The translations under genes were made by a program, and so were the position numbers. The notes beneath the pieces are model-generated. The model did no database searches and had not been told where the DNA came from. It saw only the letters and a program-made list of their open reading frames with translations. DNA of 64,000 nt, taken from NCBI RefSeq assembly GCF_021390435.2, contig NZ_JAJVCN010000004.1, positions 1,468,501 to 1,532,500 on the forward strand. Direction: 5' to 3'. This DNA comes from Kibdelosporangium philippinense (GTDB lineage: Bacteria > Actinomycetota > Actinomycetes > Mycobacteriales > Pseudonocardiaceae). Positions 27,123-35,097 of the stretch are shown here, piece by piece. Position 1 is the stretch's first letter; each line of letters opens with the position of its first letter.

Positions 27123-27193
27123 CGAAGTGCCTGCCCTGTAAGGGAAACTGGGACTTGTCTAGGGTCCAGGTTCTCGAACGGGAAGGCACTTCG
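27123..27193 (+). promoter_or_regulatory. leader inverted repeat of IS element B
   Basis: Perfect 10-bp arms CGAAGTGCCT (27123-27132) and AGGCACTTCG (27184-27193) bracket the leader. The right arm overlaps the GGGAAGG ribosome site before ATG 27197. The arrangement and the core AAGTGCCT are shared with element A although the transposases are quite different, so the design is probably conserved for control. Confidence 0.6.
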
Positions 27194-27196
27194 CGG

Positions 27197-28585
27197 ATGA
27201 AGCGTATCGAACGGTCCCGCCGGGTCAAGGTCAGCGCGGACGGTACGGGTGTCGTGTCGCATGCCGGGGTCGGAATGCTGCGGGAACTGGCCTGGGATAC
27301 CGGGCTGGTGAGCGGGATCAGCACTGCGCTGGCCGACACCTATGCCGGACGGTGGCAGCACGCGCCAGGCCGGGTGTTCACCGACCTGGCGGTCGCGATC
27401 GCAGATGGCGGCGACTGTGTCTCCCACATCGAGGTGTTCGGCGACCGGCACGAGGTATGCGGGCCGGTCGCGTCGATGCCGACCACCTGGCGGATGCTGG
27501 ACCGCGTTGACCCGGCCCATCTGTCCAGGGTGCGTGCCGCGCGGGCAGCGGCACGGGAACGGGCCTGGGCCGCCGGCGCCACCCCGGACCTGACACAGCT
27601 GCTGCGGATCGATTTCGACGCCACAGTCACGATCTCGCACGCGGAGACCAAGCAAAACGCGGCGAAAACCTGGAAACGCACGTTCGGGTTTCACCCGTTG
27701 CTGGCGTTTCTGGACCGCCCGGAGGTCTCCGGCGGCGAGGCCCTGGCCGGGTTGCTGCGTCCGGGCAACGCGGGCAGCAACACCGCCGCCGATCATGTCA
27801 CCGTGCTGGAGCAGGCGTTGGCCGCCCTGCCCGAGCACGCCCGGCCTCGGCCGGGTGACCCGGACACGGTGCGGGTGGTGGCCCGCTCGGACTCCGCCGG
27901 CGCCACCCACGCCTTCGCGACGGCGTGCCGGGATCGTGGGGTGTGGTTCTCCTTCGGGTTCCCCGTGGACGCCCGCATCCAGGCCATCGTGGATGAGGTG
28001 CCCGACCAGTGCTGGCAATCCGCGATCGAGTCGGATGGCGGGATCCGGGACGGCGCCTGGGTCGCCGAGGTCACCGGCCTGCTGGACCTGACAGCCTGGC
28101 CGGAAGGCTCCCGGGTGCTGCTGCGCGCCGAACGTCCCCATCCCGGTGCGCAGTTGCGGTTCACCGACGTCGACGGGCACCGGATCACCGCGTTCATCAC
28201 CGACATTCCCGAGCGGGTGATCCCCGGTCAGAACGCCGGGCTGGAGCTTGACCACCGCCAGCACGCCCGGGTCGAAGACCGCATCCGGGAAGGCAAAGCC
28301 GCCGGGCTGCGTAACCTTCCCTGCCGGGGGTGGGATGAGAACGTCGCCTGGCTGGAAACCCTGCTGGCAGCCACGGATCTGGTGTGCTGGGCCAAACTGC
28401 TCGGGTTCACCGGCACACCGGAGTTGGCGCATGCCGAGATCGCCACCTTCCGCAATCTGGTGTTGCACGTGGCCGCCCGCATCACCCGCAGCGCCCGGCA
28501 GGTCCGCCTCCGTATCGACCGGACCTGGAAATACGCCGATGCCATCGCCGAGGCGTGGTTGAGGATCCGTGCCGCGTTCACCTGA
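27197..28585 (+). CDS. IS1380-family transposase (element B)
   Basis: The 462-residue DDE transposase has IS1380 landmarks: DLAVAIADGGDCVSHIEVFG near the start, the first Asp in LLRIDFDATV, the second in VVARSDSAGATH, and a C-terminal acidic block in DHRQHARVEDRIREGK. The RxDSA motif and overall length match element A. ATG 27197 follows the leader hairpin. No frameshift or stop is seen. Confidence 0.93.
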   Translation: MKRIERSRRVKVSADGTGVVSHAGVGMLRELAWDTGLVSGISTALADTYAGRWQHAPGRVFTDLAVAIADGGDCVSHIEVFGDRHEVCGPVASMPTTWRMLDRVDPAHLSRVRAARAAARERAWAAGATPDLTQLLRIDFDATVTISHAETKQNAAKTWKRTFGFHPLLAFLDRPEVSGGEALAGLLRPGNAGSNTAADHVTVLEQALAALPEHARPRPGDPDTVRVVARSDSAGATHAFATACRDRGVWFSFGFPVDARIQAIVDEVPDQCWQSAIESDGGIRDGAWVAEVTGLLDLTAWPEGSRVLLRAERPHPGAQLRFTDVDGHRITAFITDIPERVIPGQNAGLELDHRQHARVEDRIREGKAAGLRNLPCRGWDENVAWLETLLAATDLVCWAKLLGFTGTPELAHAEIATFRNLVLHVAARITRSARQVRLRIDRTWKYADAIAEAWLRIRAAFT

Positions 28586-28739
28586 CCCGTCCACCCTGTC
28601 CCGACGACCCGAAAGACCCCGGAGCGGCCGACACGACAGCAGGTCGGCGGCATGCTCGCGCCTATCTCTCGAATCGCTCGCCGCGAGATCAACCAGACTC
28701 AACACAAGATCATCCCGGGATCACATGAAACACCTGGGC

Positions 28740-28768
28740 TAACACCCTAAAGTGCAAATAGGGTGTTA
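28740..28768. promoter_or_regulatory. perfect operator-like palindrome upstream of azlC
   Basis: TAACACCCTA (28740-28749) and TAGGGTGTTA (28759-28768) are perfect 10-bp arms around a 9-bp spacer. With the flanking CTAA duplication the arms extend to 11 bp (CTAACACCCTA). The right arm ends 10 nt before the azlC ATG and would overlap the -10 region. It suits the adjacent CGNR regulator, which is inference. Confidence 0.65.
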
Positions 28769-28778
28769 GCGTAGCGCC

Positions 28779-29453
28779 ATGGCAACGACCGAAAGTGGTT
28801 ACGCGGCCGGTGTGCGTGTCGGTCTCGGAGTAGGCGTGCCGACGTTCGTCCTGGGGGTTACCTTCGGAGCCTTTGCGCATTCGCTGGGCTGGGGGATCCT
28901 GGCGCCGGTCGTCTGCTCGTTAGTGGTGTTCTCCGGCTCTGCGCAGTTCGCGCTCGCGACCTCACTCGCTGGTGGCGGCGGCATCGGCTTGGCCGTTGGT
29001 GCTGCTGCGATGGTCAGCGCGCGCTTCTTACCCATGGGCGTCGCGGCCGCGCGGGATCTGAAAGGAGGCCGCCTGCGGCGTGCGTTGGAGGGGCAGGCCA
29101 TTGTGGACGCGTCGTGGGCGGCGGCGCACAAGGGAAGCGGCAAGTACGACCGCGAGAAGATGATCTCGGCGACACTGATCCAGGCGCCCGCGTGGGTCGG
29201 GGGAACTCTGCTCGGCGCGCTCACCGCGCCGTCGGCCGAGATCATCCACCGGTTCGGCCTCGACGTGGTCTTCCCGGCGTTCTTCCTGTTGTTGCTGATC
29301 GACGAGCTGCGCCAGTCCGTCCAGGCCCGATGGGTGGCCGGGATGGCAGCGGCGCTGGCCGCGGGGCTCACGCTGGTGGTCCCGGTCGGTTTGGCGATCA
29401 TCGGATCGGGCGGGGCGGCGTTGATCGGGCTGAAGGCGGTGAACGACCGATGA
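28779..29453 (+). CDS. azlC: AzlC-family branched-chain amino acid exporter, large subunit
   Basis: The 224-residue protein has the AzlC pattern with a GVTFGAFAHSLGW start, VFSGSAQFALA, and SARFLPMGVA. About seven hydrophobic helices follow. With AzlD it exports branched-chain or aromatic amino acids or analogues. The stop overlaps azlD by 4 bp (ATGA). The palindrome directly upstream suggests repression by the CGNR regulator now on the other side of IS element B. Confidence 0.93.
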   Translation: MATTESGYAAGVRVGLGVGVPTFVLGVTFGAFAHSLGWGILAPVVCSLVVFSGSAQFALATSLAGGGGIGLAVGAAAMVSARFLPMGVAAARDLKGGRLRRALEGQAIVDASWAAAHKGSGKYDREKMISATLIQAPAWVGGTLLGALTAPSAEIIHRFGLDVVFPAFFLLLLIDELRQSVQARWVAGMAAALAAGLTLVVPVGLAIIGSGGAALIGLKAVNDR

Positions 29454-29758
29454 GTTCAGTGTGGACAGCGATCTTGCTCGTCGCGTTGATCAATTTCGCG
29501 ATCAAGGCGGCAGGTCCGGCTTTGCTGGGGGATCGGCCCTTGCCTGCCCGCGCGGCAGCTGTGATCGCGTTGTTCGCTCCGGCGTTGTTGGCAGGGTTGG
29601 TTGTGACTGATGTCGCGGGTCCTAGTTGGACTGAGGCGGATTGGACAGTCGCAGCTGGACTGTCCACTGCGGCGATCGTTTACCTCTGCCGTGCACCAGT
29701 TCTTGTCAGCGTTGCCGTCGCCATTGTGGTGACCGCGTTGCTCAGAGCGATTGTTTGA
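29450..29758 (+). CDS. azlD: AzlD-family exporter small subunit
   Basis: The 102-residue protein has four hydrophobic helices, including INFAIKAAGPALLGDRPLP, characteristic of AzlD. It is translated from an ATGA overlap with azlC. Its last 79 bp also lie inside the annotated end of the convergent DUF998 gene, so one of the two 3' ends may be misread, though both frames stay open. Confidence 0.93.
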   Translation: MSSVWTAILLVALINFAIKAAGPALLGDRPLPARAAAVIALFAPALLAGLVVTDVAGPSWTEADWTVAAGLSTAAIVYLCRAPVLVSVAVAIVVTALLRAIV

Positions 29759-30357
29759 CGCGAGCGGGCGAGCAGGAGGATCGAGCAGATCAGTCCGATG
29801 TCGACAGCGAGCGTGATGCGCTGGGTGAGGCCGACCGGAAGGATCGTGATCAGCTCGGACAGTGCCGGGATCTTGCCGAGTAGGTAGAACGTTCCAAACA
29901 GGACAAGGCTGCCGACGCTGTAACGAGTCCAGCACATCACTGTGGCATCACGCTTTGCCTTGAGCACGGAGAACCCGATCGCTGGGACACTCAGAAACGC
30001 AATCACGCTCGCGTACTGATGGATCTCGCCGCTGAGGTAACTGGCCGACGGACCATAGGCCGGGAACACGGCGGCGAGCGCGAGTCCGCCCGACCATAGT
30101 CCAAAAAGGACTCTCGTCGTACGACTGAGCGGCACGTCAGCTTCGGCGAGCGCGCCAAGCGTTGTCACAGAACCGATGGCGATCAACAGAATGCTGAAAG
30201 CCAACAACCCCGGTACGAGGTCAGTGAACGCGTACGTGGAAACCGGCTCCACGAGTGGATTGCGGCCAATGACCACGTGCAGGACGACGAACGAGAGCAC
30301 GCCCCAGATGATGGCCACAGCCGAGATGATCAGCCATGGCTGATGTCTGTTCGTCAT
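29680..30357 (-). CDS. DUF998 membrane protein
   Basis: The 225-residue protein has six hydrophobic helices and DUF998 features (NPLVEPVSTYAF and GEIHQYASVIAFL). Function is unknown. It is convergent with azlD and overlaps it by 79 bp, unusually long for two membrane proteins. The overlapped tail is not part of a predicted helix. Confidence 0.8.
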   Translation of the reverse strand: MTNRHQPWLIISAVAIIWGVLSFVVLHVVIGRNPLVEPVSTYAFTDLVPGLLAFSILLIAIGSVTTLGALAEADVPLSRTTRVLFGLWSGGLALAAVFPAYGPSASYLSGEIHQYASVIAFLSVPAIGFSVLKAKRDATVMCWTRYSVGSLVLFGTFYLLGKIPALSELITILPVGLTQRITLAVDIGLICSILLLARSRQTIALSNAVTTMATATLTRTGARQR

Positions 30358-30427
30358 GCGTCAAGCGTCGCGGAACGGGCCAGGGCAGCCAACCCTGCGA
30401 ACTCCCCAACCTCAGGTGGAGATATCC

Positions 30428-30988
30428 CTACCGGACCGCGTAACGGGAGTACGTGATCCCACCGCGGAACGCCTTCGTTTCCACGTGGCGCAGCCACGAC
30501 AGCTCGAAACCCTCCGGAAACAGCCGCCGCCCCTTGCCCTGTACAACGGGATAGACGAACAACCGGTACTCGTCGACGAGCCCAGCCTCGATCAACTTGT
30601 GGCACAGGCGGATGCTTCCGGTGATCACGATGTCCATCCCCGGCTGCTGCTTCAGCGCGCCCACTGCCGAGACGGGATCACCGGACAGCACGGTGGAGTT
30701 CTGCCACGCCGGGTCGGTCATCGTCGAGGAGATCACGTACTTCCGCACACGGTTCAGGTAGTCGGCCACACCGGTTTTGTCGTCGGTCAAGGTCGGCCAG
30801 TAGCCGCGCAGGTCCTCGAAGGTCTGCCGACCGGTCAGGAAGGCATCGGCGGTGCTGTCCTGTCGGTGCAGCTCAGCCAGGAGATCGCTGTCATCGGCAT
30901 CGCCTTGACCCTGTGGATCGAACCAGTTGCCGAGCATTTCGATCGAGCCGTCAAGGGTGATGTTCTGGGTGATGGCGAGCGTGCGCAC
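30428..30988 (-). CDS. dihydrofolate reductase family protein (RibD C-terminal domain)
   Basis: The 186-residue protein has the YwjB/YyaP-like pattern ITQNITLDGS, AFLTGRQTFEDLRGYWP, and DIVITGSIRL. A basic C-terminal block follows (VVQGKGRRLFPEG). It binds NADPH; the substrate is unknown and it is not the essential DHFR. GTG 30988 has GGAGGAG upstream. Confidence 0.9.
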   Translation of the reverse strand: MRTLAITQNITLDGSIEMLGNWFDPQGQGDADDSDLLAELHRQDSTADAFLTGRQTFEDLRGYWPTLTDDKTGVADYLNRVRKYVISSTMTDPAWQNSTVLSGDPVSAVGALKQQPGMDIVITGSIRLCHKLIEAGLVDEYRLFVYPVVQGKGRRLFPEGFELSWLRHVETKAFRGGITYSRYAVR

Positions 30989-31048
30989 GAGCTACTCCTC
31001 CGGGTTCACTGGTCGCTTGACAATGCAGACCAGCGTAGGAGTGAAAAC

Positions 31049-31690
31049 TCATCGGTTCAGCGAGACGGCCATCCGGGCGGCGCCGAGCGTCCCAGTCCAG
31101 CGCTGGTAGAGGTCGTGCTCGACGTCGCACAGGTCCAGCACCCGGCCAGCCATGAAATCCACGAGCTGGTCGACGTCCGTCGACCCGGCGTAGAACGCCG
31201 GACTGGCTGGCATGATGACCGCGCCCTCCAACGCCAAGGTTCGTAGGTTGTCCAAAGTGGATAACCGCAAAGGCGTTTCCCGCAGGACGATCACCAACCG
31301 GCGGTGTTCTTTCAAGGTCACGTCGGCCGCGCGTTGCAACAGGTCCTTGCTCGTGCCCGCGGCGATCCCGGCGACGGATGCCGTGGTCGCGGGCACGATG
31401 ATCATGCCCTTCGTGCGATACGAACCACTCGCGGGCCCAGCGGCGATGTCCCCGGCGGACCAGTACCGAACGGCACTGACATCACGGCCGATCCAGGTCC
31501 CGACGTGCTCCTGCCAGTGCTTGTCGCGCACGCCCCGGCCGGTCTCATCGAGCAAGGTCAGCCTGGCGGCTTGGCTGATCACCAGGTCCACGTCCTCGCC
31601 CGCGTCGATCAAGCCGCGTAACACGGCCGCCGCGTAAGGCGTCCCGCTGGCGCCGGTGATACCGACTAACCAGGGCTTGCGATCAGTCAT
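31049..31690 (-). CDS. ubiX: UbiX-family flavin prenyltransferase
   Basis: The 213-residue protein has the UbiX flavoprotein fold: GITGASGTPYAA for phosphate/FMN, then VPATTASVAGIAAG, and KEHRRLVIVLRETPLRLSTLDNL. UbiX prenylates reduced FMN to make the prFMN cofactor required by UbiD enzymes. It overlaps the IclR gene by 8 bp and is the last gene of the operon that also encodes UbiD, so the cofactor supply is built in. Confidence 0.95.
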   Translation of the reverse strand: MTDRKPWLVGITGASGTPYAAAVLRGLIDAGEDVDLVISQAARLTLLDETGRGVRDKHWQEHVGTWIGRDVSAVRYWSAGDIAAGPASGSYRTKGMIIVPATTASVAGIAAGTSKDLLQRAADVTLKEHRRLVIVLRETPLRLSTLDNLRTLALEGAVIMPASPAFYAGSTDVDQLVDFMAGRVLDLCDVEHDLYQRWTGTLGAARMAVSLNR

Positions 31691-32465
31691 CCGTGACCTC
31701 CGGTGGTTTCATGCCGCCGGTACGGGCGGTAATCCGATCCGCGCACGCGCTCACCATGGCGCCGATGCGCTGCACGTTGTCCTCGTGCAGCTCGGTGAAG
31801 AACGCGAGCGAGCACACCACCCGCGTGACCTGCCCACGCCGGTCGAACACCGGCGCGGCGACACCGCTCTGAGCCATGTCGTACTGCTGCAGGCTCGTGC
31901 TGAAACCGCGTTTGCGGGTCAGCGCGAGCTGCGAGTGCAGCGAATCCAGGTCGGTCACGGTGTGCGGGGTGAACTGTTTGAGGCCGAACCGGGCCACCAG
32001 GTCATCGACCTCGGTACGCGGCAGCCACGCGTGAAACGCCTGCATCAACGCGGGCGCGGAGAACGTGAAGTCCTCGCCGACACCCACCGTCACCCGCACG
32101 CCGACCTGCCGTTCGGCCTTGGCCGTGACCACGTAACCGCTGGAGCCGTCCGGTGATGCCAGGAAGACGATGAAGCCGATCCGCCTGGCCAGGTCGTCGA
32201 TCTCCTGCTGGGCGACGGTGGCCGCCATACTGTCGGTCACGCCGGTCAAGGTCAGCAGCTTGGGCCCGAGCATCCAGCCGCCGCGCTCGCCGGTGGACGT
32301 CACCCAGCCGGCCCGCTGCAGCGTGGCCAGGATGTTGTAGCACGTGCTTCGGTTCAGCCCGAGGTCGTTGACCAGGTCCCTTGGCGCGACCGGGTGCGGC
32401 CACTCGGCCGCGAGCCGCTCAAGGATCCGGACCGACGACGCGACCGCCGGAACGTCACTCGCCAC
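31683..32465 (-). CDS. IclR-family transcriptional regulator
   Basis: The 260-residue protein has an N-terminal winged helix (PRDLVNDLGLNRSTCYNIL) and a C-terminal IclR effector domain. GTG 32465 follows AAGGGGGA. It lies inside the catabolic operon between ubiD and ubiX, so its level rises with the pathway. It probably binds the pathway substrate or an intermediate and controls the divergent promoters at 38750-38970, which is inference. Confidence 0.93.
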   Translation of the reverse strand: MASDVPAVASSVRILERLAAEWPHPVAPRDLVNDLGLNRSTCYNILATLQRAGWVTSTGERGGWMLGPKLLTLTGVTDSMAATVAQQEIDDLARRIGFIVFLASPDGSSGYVVTAKAERQVGVRVTVGVGEDFTFSAPALMQAFHAWLPRTEVDDLVARFGLKQFTPHTVTDLDSLHSQLALTRKRGFSTSLQQYDMAQSGVAAPVFDRRGQVTRVVCSLAFFTELHEDNVQRIGAMVSACADRITARTGGMKPPEVTDD

Positions 32466-32486
32466 GCGAATCCCCCTTAATGATCG

Positions 32487-33929
32487 TCAGGGCGCGAACA
32501 CCTCGGCCCACCGGTGCAGTACCGACTGTAAGTATTCGGGATCGCCGCTGGACACGGCGGGGAAGTCGGCCTTGCGCTCGAACGGGCGTGTCGCGTCGAT
32601 GACCGCCCTGCTGTTGTACGGCGGCGCACCGTCGAGCAGCATCGGGTCGAGCTTGCTACCCCATGTGCCGGGGATGATGTCGATGTCCTTGGCCGGGTCA
32701 CAGCGGGTGCTCATCGCCCACACCACTTCACCGAGGTCGGCCGGGTCGACGTCGGCGTCGACCACGACCACGAACCGGTTCATGTACGCCGCTGCGGGCA
32801 GCTGCGCGGTCAGATGCCCGACTTGCTTTGCTTGTCCGGCATACCGGTTCTCGATGGACACCGCGATGAACAGCCTGCCGCCGCCGGATTCGTGCGCCCA
32901 CGCGCCACGGATCCCGGCCACACCCGCGCCGACCAGTGCGTCTTCGATCATCGCCGACTTCATCACGGTCCGCATGTACGAGTAGTCGTGCGGCGGTTTC
33001 CCTGGCGGCGCGCCCAGCTGGATCGGGTCGTCGCGGTGGTACATCCGCACGATCTCCAGCGCGGGCGCCGGGCGGCGCTTGCCAGAGTAGTAGCCGGTCC
33101 ACTCGCCGAACGGGCCTTCGTCACGCAGGTGATCCGGCCGCAGCCAGCCTTCGATCGCGACCTCGCTGCCCGCGGGGATCGGCAGACCGGTTTCCGAACC
33201 GATCAGCACGGGCACACGCTGGCCGATGATCGCGCCCGCGTAGTCCAGCTCAGAGATCCTTGCCGGCACCTCGGTGCCACCGGTGATCAGCAGGATCGGG
33301 TCGTGGCCGAACGAGACCACGACCGGTGCCTTGCCGTGCCGCTCGAACCAGCGCTGGATGTGTTGCGCGCCATGCTTTCCCGGCACCGCGTTGATCGTCG
33401 CCGACCGGCCTTCGTCCTGGACTTCCATCCGGTAGCAGCCGCCGTTGATCGTCTCGTCCTCGGGATCACGGGTGATCACGAAACAGCCCGTGCCGATGTA
33501 TCGGCCGCCGTCGCCCGCGTGCCAGCGGGGGACGGGCATGGACAGGAGGTTCACGTCCGGTCCATCGATCACGTTCTCCAGCAACGGCGAGTCGGTGACT
33601 GTCTCAGCGGGATAGTCGGCGGCCGCTGCTGCCCACCGGGAAGGCTTGCCCCGCAAGGCCGCGACCAAACTGACGTCGTCGAGGTCGTCGCCGAGCCGCA
33701 GGGTATGCCCGAGCCTGCGCGGGGAGCCGGTGCTGCCGGTCAGTACCCGGTTTCCGCTGCCGTATCCGGTGATGTCGTCGAACAGCAAGGCTTTCGAGTG
33801 AGGCTGGCGGTAGCTCAGTTCGGCGATCGCGCCGAGTTCGACGTCCCAGTCCGCGCCTTTGACGTGCCGCAGTTCTCCGAAACTCTCGACCTTGGCGAGC
33901 CAGGACCGCAGGCTCAGTACCGGTTCCAC
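32487..33929 (-). CDS. UbiD-family prFMN-dependent (de)carboxylase
   Basis: The 480-residue protein has the full UbiD catalytic set: the Arg in GGCYRMEV near residue 164 and the E-x4-E pair in EGPFGEWTGYY near 267. A C-terminal block with DIDIIPGTWGSKLDPM follows. UbiD enzymes reversibly decarboxylate aromatic, heteroaromatic or unsaturated acids with prenylated FMN. The substrate cannot be told from sequence. The start overlaps the hydrolase end by 16 bp. Confidence 0.95.
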   Translation of the reverse strand: MEPVLSLRSWLAKVESFGELRHVKGADWDVELGAIAELSYRQPHSKALLFDDITGYGSGNRVLTGSTGSPRRLGHTLRLGDDLDDVSLVAALRGKPSRWAAAAADYPAETVTDSPLLENVIDGPDVNLLSMPVPRWHAGDGGRYIGTGCFVITRDPEDETINGGCYRMEVQDEGRSATINAVPGKHGAQHIQRWFERHGKAPVVVSFGHDPILLITGGTEVPARISELDYAGAIIGQRVPVLIGSETGLPIPAGSEVAIEGWLRPDHLRDEGPFGEWTGYYSGKRRPAPALEIVRMYHRDDPIQLGAPPGKPPHDYSYMRTVMKSAMIEDALVGAGVAGIRGAWAHESGGGRLFIAVSIENRYAGQAKQVGHLTAQLPAAAYMNRFVVVVDADVDPADLGEVVWAMSTRCDPAKDIDIIPGTWGSKLDPMLLDGAPPYNSRAVIDATRPFERKADFPAVSSGDPEYLQSVLHRWAEVFAP

Positions 33930-34642
33930 GGCCCCTCCTTACCGAGCAGGTAGTCGGCAACCATCTTGAGCGCGCCCGGTTTTTCGAACAGGCTGAAGTG
34001 CCGGGCCCCGCCGAGCGTCACGAGGTTGGCGCCTTTGATGCCGTCCGCCAAGGCCGCTGCCATCGCTGGCGGGGTCGCTTGATCGTCCTCGCCGACGACA
34101 ACCAGTGTCGGACAGGAGATCTCGCCCAGTTTGTCGCTCGCGTCGAAGTCACCGAGAGCTCGGCAGGCCTGGGCGTGTGCGTTGGAGTCGGTCGCCACGA
34201 ACAGTTCCACGACCCGAGCGATCTCAGCGCTGTTGGTGAAGTCGGGGGAGAACCATCGGTCCACTTGGAACTCGACCTGCTCCCTGCGCGGCTTGGCGAC
34301 CGCGGCTTGAGCGCGCTTTTCCCACTGCTCCTTGCGATCCGGGCCGTAGCTTGCCGTCGTGTCAGCCAGCACAAGCCGTTGCACGAGCTCCGGGTGCCTG
34401 ATGGCGAGAGCGATCGCCACACAGCCGCCCATCGACATGCCCAGCACCGGAACCGGCTCGGCGATGAGCGCTGCCACATCGTCGGCCAAGTCCTCGATCG
34501 TGAACGGCGTGCCGTCCCATGCGGATTTTCCGTGGCCGCGGGCGTCCGGTGCGAGCACTTGGGTGTGTGGTTCGAGGATGTCGATCAACGGGCGCCACAG
34601 TTCCCCGGACTGTGCGAGGGAGTGCAAGAGGACAATGGTCAT
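33914..34642 (-). CDS. alpha/beta hydrolase (enol-lactonase/esterase type)
   Basis: The 242-residue protein has an oxyanion segment VLLHSLAQSGELW and the nucleophile elbow VLGMSMGGCVA. An acidic residue lies in VVVGEDDQATPP and the catalytic His in GARHFSLFE. The sequence resembles 3-oxoadipate enol-lactonases, but a broad esterase or ring-opening hydrolase is equally possible. ATG 34642 overlaps the 2Fe-2S gene by 4 bp. In this operon it probably acts after ring hydroxylation. Confidence 0.92.
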   Translation of the reverse strand: MTIVLLHSLAQSGELWRPLIDILEPHTQVLAPDARGHGKSAWDGTPFTIEDLADDVAALIAEPVPVLGMSMGGCVAIALAIRHPELVQRLVLADTTASYGPDRKEQWEKRAQAAVAKPRREQVEFQVDRWFSPDFTNSAEIARVVELFVATDSNAHAQACRALGDFDASDKLGEISCPTLVVVGEDDQATPPAMAAALADGIKGANLVTLGGARHFSLFEKPGALKMVADYLLGKEGPWNRY

Positions 34643-35097
34643 GAGGGATTCCGTTCCGCCGCGGTGGCCACGGCTTTGCGAATCTCCGGGTACGTCCCGC
34701 ACCGGCAGATGTTGCCCTCCAGGTGATCGGTGATCTGCTCGGCGGTCGGCCTTGGGTTCTCGGCGAGCAACTCGCATGACATCAACACAAACCCAGGGAT
34801 GCAGTATCCACATTGGGCGGCGTCACAGTCGACGAACGCGTTCACTACGGGATCGTTTTCGTCAAGCCCTTCCACGGTAGTGACTTCTGTGCCCTCGTAC
34901 CGCAACGCCAACGCCAGACAACTGGACACGCTCATACCGTCCACAAGCACTGTGCACGCGCCACAAGCGCCAACACCGCACCCTTCGCGGACGCTGAAGC
35001 AGCCCACCTGCTCGCGCAGGGCATCGAGGAGCAGAGTCGATTCGTCGACCGTGATTCGATGCTGGGTTCCGTTGACTGTCAGCGTGATCTGCTTCAT
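34639..35097 (-). CDS. 2Fe-2S subunit of molybdenum hydroxylase (CoxS/XdhC-like)
   Basis: The 152-residue protein has the plant-type 2Fe-2S cluster (CGVGACGAC with upstream and downstream Cys) and the second four-Cys cluster, QCGYCIPG with ICRCGTYPEI. Electrons pass from the Mo site through it to FAD. Start and stop both overlap neighbours by 4 bp. It completes a three-subunit xanthine-dehydrogenase-type hydroxylase. Confidence 0.95.
   Translation of the reverse strand: MKQITLTVNGTQHRITVDESTLLLDALREQVGCFSVREGCGVGACGACTVLVDGMSVSSCLALALRYEGTEVTTVEGLDENDPVVNAFVDCDAAQCGYCIPGFVLMSCELLAENPRPTAEQITDHLEGNICRCGTYPEIRKAVATAAERNPS

Larger units (their letters stand above)
27077..28738 (+). mobile_element. 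IS1380-family insertion sequence B, 1662 bp
   Basis: The ends CCCAGGTGTTTCA (27077-27089) and TGAAACACCTGGG (28726-28738) are perfect 13-bp inverted repeats. A 4-bp duplication CTAA flanks them (27073-27076 and 28739-28742). The element split a divergent promoter region between the CGNR gene and azlC. Confidence 0.92.

Noticed and set aside
27059..28705. 548-residue minus-strand ORF
   Set aside because: It lies antisense to the IS1380 transposase; low-complexity Gly/Pro/Arg composition and no domain make it a high-GC shadow.
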